The position numbers and the translations under genes were made by a program. DNA of 39,780 nt, taken from contig JAERSJ010000134.1 in the NCBI GenBank assembly GCA_016845825.1, positions 1-39,780 on the forward strand, read 5' to 3'. This document shows positions 36,301 through 39,780 of the stretch, in pieces. Position 1 is the stretch's first letter; each line of letters begins with the position of its first letter. The notes below the pieces were generated by a model that saw only the letters and a list, made by a program, of their open reading frames with translations, made no database searches and was not told where the DNA came from. Origin of the DNA: Methanobacteriota archaeon. GTDB taxonomy: Archaea; Thermoplasmatota; Poseidoniia; MGIII; CG-Epi1.

Positions 36301-39300
36301 CGAAACCCAAACTATTGATACACTTGAATCAAAAGATAATTCTACATTGGAATGGACTTGGGAAGGTGGACCTGAAGGTACCTATACAATAAGAGTAGAA
36401 ACATTATTATCTGGAGATGAGAGGGCCGGTAATAATCCAAAAGAAGAAAATATAGATATAGCTGAAAGTGGCTATAATGTTGCTTTAGCAGTACAAGAAC
36501 AAGCAAAAGATGTACTATCTGGTGAATCTGTAGCATTCAATTTTACGGCCACAAATACTGGAGAAAATAGTGGATATTACGACATAAGCTTAGATTCTGA
36601 ACAAGAAGATGATTGGAAAATTATTTCTCATGTAAATTCTATTTATTTAAGTTCAGGCTCAAGTCAAAACTTTACCGTAGTTGTAATTGCTCCTACATTG
36701 GAACCTACTGGAAATGAACATTCCTTTACTGTAACTGTGACAAGTAGAGATGATCCTGAAACTGAAGACAGTAGTGACATCTCCGCAACTCCATTCTATT
36801 ATTCAGAAGAAGGCGGAGACAAAGTTCTGTTAGTCGATGCAAATTTCGGTAAAAATAATGGATATAACAACTACTATAATGTAGATAAAATAGATAGCCG
36901 CCTAAAATTCGCTCTACAAGAATATTTTACCAATGGTGAAAGCCGAGGATATGATGTTTACACTATGCCTTATGATAGTGAACTTGGCTCATTTGGTGAA
37001 CTGGGGCCTTATCCTACACTAGATTTAATGAATAATTATGATGTAGTTATATGGACTCAAGGCGATCATAATCAAAGAAATATCACTAACTGGCAAGAAT
37101 GTATCAGTGAATATTTAGATCAAGGCGGAAGTCTTTGGATTATGGGGCAACAATTTTTAACTGCATTAAACGGAAGCGATGGGCCAAGAGAGGCTGGTGA
37201 TTTTGAATATGATTATTTTAAGATTGATTACATTAGAAACAATGTTGGAACACCTGATCCACTAATCGGAGTAGATGGAGATGAAATATTTGGCGATGCG
37301 GAATATAGTATGGGAGATACAAGCATATATTTCTCTGACTATGCTGATTGGATAAGACCTAACGATGAAGCCATTGGTGCATTTTATACTGATAGAAGTA
37401 ATTGGTGGCATATTGTAGATACAGTTAGTGATCCAAATCGAAAAGCGAATAGCCCTACTCATTCGATGTGGATAGGGGATGAATCCAAAGGTGACGGAGA
37501 ATATGGTAATGGATGGGACTATTCAGTTTATACTTCAGATGAATTCACTCTCGGAAATAGTCCTCAGCTATCATTCCAACACTACTATGATACTGAAAGT
37601 GAAAGCTATGCTTACGATGGAGGAAACGTACAAATTACCACTGATGGAGGAGAAACGTGGGAAGTTATACAGCCTAATGGAGGATATCCTGCTCAGTCAG
37701 TTAGCGGCTTAGATGGAGAACCTGGTTACTACGGACAATCCGGAGGATGGGTACAAGCTACATTTGATCTAACAAATTTCTCAGGTGAAGATGTAAAATT
37801 AAAATGGAGATTTGGAGCTGATGGAGTTATTGACACTTATGAAGGTTGGTATTTTGATGATGTTGAATTAACTTCTAACGGAGGAACCACAAGTCATTTA
37901 TCTGACGATATGGAAGATGGAATGGAAAACTGGGATGATGCTGCACAGGTTTTCAACATGTCTTTACATTATGATGGAGATTACAGATTAATTGTTTCTC
38001 CTTTTACATTTGGTAAGGTTAATACTTCCAACGATCGTGAGGACATGGTAGGAAGAGCTCTCGACTGGTTACGAGCCTCTGCAGCTGCAGACGACGTAGG
38101 AGTTAAAGTACTCAAATTAGAAAACGACGCAAAAGAAAATTCTACTATTTCGTTTTCAAGTATAATAAAGAATTATGGCTCAGATACTCAAGCCGCTATT
38201 GATGTTAAAGCAACTATTCTAGACTCTGAAGGAAACGAAGTCTGGACTAATAATCAACAGATAACAGGACCATTAGAATCAGGCGAAGAAGAAACATTAG
38301 AATGGGAGTGGGAAAGTAATAATCCTGGTGAATACATAATTATTGTAGAGACTACAAAAGAGGACGAAAATCATAGAAATGATGATAAAGAAATTGATTT
38401 AGATGTTGAAATGGTTCATCTGCCTGAGATATCTACTTTTAATCAAGATAAAGAAGGTGAGCCTGGTGCAAAATTAGAATTTAATATTGTTATCAAAAAC
38501 GGAGCTTCTGGAACTGATACATTCTATCTTGATATGGTTGGATCTGCTGAAGATTGGGGCTCTATGACAAATCAAATGGAAATGAAAAGTAATGAAAGCA
38601 AAGATATTGAACTGCAAATAACAATACCAGATGATGCTGAATATGATTTATATGATCTAACTATCATTCTAACTGCCGGAGACGTTACTGAAACCTTAGA
38701 CTTAACTATAGACGTGACAGATAATCCTACAAATTATGAAGTGGAGATAGCTGTAAGTCCAACAAACACTGAATCCGTAGCTGGACAAGATGTAGAATTT
38801 AGTGTAACAATATACAACAACGGGGATGAAACAGATACCTTTGATCTTGAAGTTTTAGGTGATGAAAGTGAATGGGTCCAATTTGAAGAAAACGGAATTA
38901 CTATTGGAGCTGATGGTGAAACTACTGTTAATGGAATAATCTCAATTCCTGATGACCAAGATGATGGAAATGTGTATATTGAAGTTGAAGCAACTTCAAG
39001 GGGTGACGAAACTGCAAAAGACGATAAAACAATCAGAGTATCTGTAGAAGAATTAGAAACGGGTGTAACTCTAAGAAGAGAAGGATCTGGCTTAAGAACA
39101 ATAGCTCCCGGTGAATCTGACACTATCATGTTTAATATTTTGAGTGACGGAAATGGAAAACAATCTATAGAAGTAGTTGCTGAAAGTCAAGCTGGAAGCT
39201 GGGTTGTGTTAGAACCTGCAACATTTGATTTAGATGTTGATGAAGCTGAAATTGTAAGTGCAACTGTAAATGTTCCATTAGGGACATCTGATGCAACATA

Positions 39301-39780
39301 TCGCTTAGAAATATTAATTTTTGATGGCAATGGTAATGAATTAGCAAAATCTATATCAAATATTGTCGTACAAACTCCAATTGAAGAAATTCAAGATGTT
39401 TCTCTTTGCTTCGCTGATTTGAGTAACCTATGTTTAGATTCAGCAAATTTTGAAATCACTATTGAAGCTTCTAAAATACAAACTGCATCTACTGGCTTTA
39501 TTATTGAAAACAAAGGAACTGTGGATGTAGATGTGGCGCTTGAATTGATTATGCCAGACGGAACTAAAGATACTGATCTTTATTTTGATGAAAATAGTAA
39601 GGAATGGAGAGTTGCTATTTCTCCATCTGATACTAAATTATATCCATTAAAAGTTCAAGCTGGTGAAACCCTAGATTGGGGAGCTTTAGCTGTAATTGCA
39701 AGAGAAGTTTTACCTGGAACATACACATACACACTGAATATTTTATCAGCAAGTGAATCTTCAAGTGGAGGATATGTATT
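33335..39780 (+). CDS. Giant secreted repeat protein, partial (no stop before right edge, >2100 codons): CARDB-like, NEW3-like, GATase/DUF4350-like and MAM/immune-inhibitor-A-like modules
   Basis: MSRKITAFLLAMLMLPLSAMNTLA signal peptide; the frame was checked open at several points to the window end; ILLLDDDNSGNNGG..., KVLLVDANFGKNNG..., duplicated SPTHxMWxGDESKGDGEY...GWYxDxxE modules. Confidence 0.88.
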   Translation, partial: MSRKITAFLLAMLMLPLSAMNTLADENDPDLSINEISFSDDSPTGGDEITITAEVANDGGTSGLITVTTNVSFYYDGNFIAKETITIPGGNTADAETEWTAVGGSHKIKVIVDEEEQITESDEDNNEETEDIAVSYPPILLLDDDNSGNNGGSRTETDSYYANALDNLTNPIAYDIVRVNSSADAPGIDVLSEYQMIIWVCGTDYQSGDTDVTFTDNDKSNVAEYLEDGGAMWVIGMDILYDFDTSDGDRSAGDFEHDYLGVSYADNDRATPAVVYGVDDDPISDGIEYNADAISSDFADDIDPRSGFEKVLSSNGDYNISTIRTEDEFKLVFMTIDFSSITSSDDRDEFMENVVEYLVEQLENDVSLSRFNTPRDEETVEPNVENIVNVTVRNRGTEDQDSIQVSLEITCLNSSYTFTDSETISLDSGTGAFVEFEWDTPDDEDYVYQIKSKATISNDEKEENNEKIIKVNTYVTYDLEVKDARVTPMIAEKDEEREMSVIVTNSGDVTMNSEVSGKIYDGAGNVVENLGNKDVEDLAPDESLTLTWEWETDDYGTFWFEAKVIDDNDEVPENDIIDSMMRSVDVEFSDDMESGVNGWTNYKSLSNPWHLIDTDEDGNREASSPTHAMWVGDESKGDGEYDNNWDFSVYTSEEISLGQTNPQMSVDIWYSTEFSWDGGNVQITTDDGETWEVINPDGGYPDDAVVGLDNEPGYTGTSGEGDTADWETASFSLANYTNQDVRFKFRFGTDSSVEAYEGWYIDNIEVSSGTETHFEDDFEDGDGDWMADIVESEWNYYSNKSYSGDYSWYLGNPSTETYSASLNDSLESPTFDIGDGAEKYVSAMIWFAIDGPNDFVNLEINQSGEWELLETFPGDDGDYSSEYDGADENGWLYFESDVSEYEDDVSFRLRFESNTFTQLEGLYVDNFAVYSLPPIPNDVGTKELDSPSTAKPGRSVTFTSEIYNFGTNDQDDFEIRGTVTRDDGTEVYNETQTIDTLESKDNSTLEWTWEGGPEGTYTIRVETLLSGDERAGNNPKEENIDIAESGYNVALAVQEQAKDVLSGESVAFNFTATNTGENSGYYDISLDSEQEDDWKIISHVNSIYLSSGSSQNFTVVVIAPTLEPTGNEHSFTVTVTSRDDPETEDSSDISATPFYYSEEGGDKVLLVDANFGKNNGYNNYYNVDKIDSRLKFALQEYFTNGESRGYDVYTMPYDSELGSFGELGPYPTLDLMNNYDVVIWTQGDHNQRNITNWQECISEYLDQGGSLWIMGQQFLTALNGSDGPREAGDFEYDYFKIDYIRNNVGTPDPLIGVDGDEIFGDAEYSMGDTSIYFSDYADWIRPNDEAIGAFYTDRSNWWHIVDTVSDPNRKANSPTHSMWIGDESKGDGEYGNGWDYSVYTSDEFTLGNSPQLSFQHYYDTESESYAYDGGNVQITTDGGETWEVIQPNGGYPAQSVSGLDGEPGYYGQSGGWVQATFDLTNFSGEDVKLKWRFGADGVIDTYEGWYFDDVELTSNGGTTSHLSDDMEDGMENWDDAAQVFNMSLHYDGDYRLIVSPFTFGKVNTSNDREDMVGRALDWLRASAAADDVGVKVLKLENDAKENSTISFSSIIKNYGSDTQAAIDVKATILDSEGNEVWTNNQQITGPLESGEEETLEWEWESNNPGEYIIIVETTKEDENHRNDDKEIDLDVEMVHLPEISTFNQDKEGEPGAKLEFNIVIKNGASGTDTFYLDMVGSAEDWGSMTNQMEMKSNESKDIELQITIPDDAEYDLYDLTIILTAGDVTETLDLTIDVTDNPTNYEVEIAVSPTNTESVAGQDVEFSVTIYNNGDETDTFDLEVLGDESEWVQFEENGITIGADGETTVNGIISIPDDQDDGNVYIEVEATSRGDETAKDDKTIRVSVEELETGVTLRREGSGLRTIAPGESDTIMFNILSDGNGKQSIEVVAESQAGSWVVLEPATFDLDVDEAEIVSATVNVPLGTSDATYRLEILIFDGNGNELAKSISNIVVQTPIEEIQDVSLCFADLSNLCLDSANFEITIEASKIQTASTGFIIENKGTVDVDVALELIMPDGTKDTDLYFDENSKEWRVAISPSDTKLYPLKVQAGETLDWGALAVIAREVLPGTYTYTLNILSASESSSGGYV
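35195..35650 (+). repeat. First copy of MAM/immune-inhibitor-A-like module in the giant protein
   Basis: SSPTHAMWVGDESKGDGEYDNNWDFSVYTSEEISLG...GGNVQITTDDGETWEVINPDGGYPDDAVVGLDNEPGYTG...EAYEGWYIDNIEV. Confidence 0.8.
37440..37890 (+). repeat. Second copy of the same module
   Basis: NSPTHSMWIGDESKGDGEYGNGWDYSVYTSDEFTLG...GGNVQITTDGGETWEVIQPNGGYPAQSVSGLDGEPGYYG...DTYEGWYFDDVEL. Confidence 0.8.

Noticed and set aside
39165-39347. Small ORFs on both strands within 34285-39347
   Set aside because: All lie inside the open frame of the giant protein that starts at 33335; the track lists them only because the giant ORF has no stop in the window.

Overview
AT-rich archaeal-looking window. The leaderless-type promoters, PGF-CTERM-like C-termini, bacterial-type thyA/folA and large acidic secreted proteins suggest Marine Group II / Poseidoniales; this affiliation is inferred from memory, not searched. 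From left to right it contains: a partial membrane protein; mutL; an MMPL/RND-type exporter; a small cupin-like protein; a 1230-aa mosaic His/Asp-rich secreted protein (EF-hand, LDLa-like and cupredoxin segments); a 799-aa cupredoxin plus 3x fasciclin protein; an M20 peptidase; a C-type-lectin/TSP3 surface protein; a cytochrome oxidase operon (ctaA-ctaB-coxB-coxA-coxC-coxD-like); a DoxX-like protein; a SCO1 protein with an EGF-like and thioredoxin insertion; a thioredoxin; VKOR; aromatic amino acid hydroxylase; DUF2237; a HesB/IscA protein; a secreted cyclophilin; an S15/CocE hydrolase; an MscS channel; pterin-4a-carbinolamine dehydratase; thyA-folA; and a giant secreted repeat protein (from 33335) that runs off the right edge. 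The most interesting signals are: (i) a SCO1 domain apparently split by a thioredoxin domain that is a visible paralogue of the neighbouring free-standing thioredoxin; (ii) CoxA with an N-terminal secreted CxCH domain; (iii) a repeated Cys micro-domain shared by two adjacent cupredoxin proteins, one of which has a DtxR-like palindrome at its promoter; (iv) a start codon in the loop of a perfect 9-bp hairpin; (v) a giant protein in which a MAM/immune-inhibitor-A-like module seems inserted into a GATase-like domain. No rRNA, tRNA, CRISPR or transposase was recognised.
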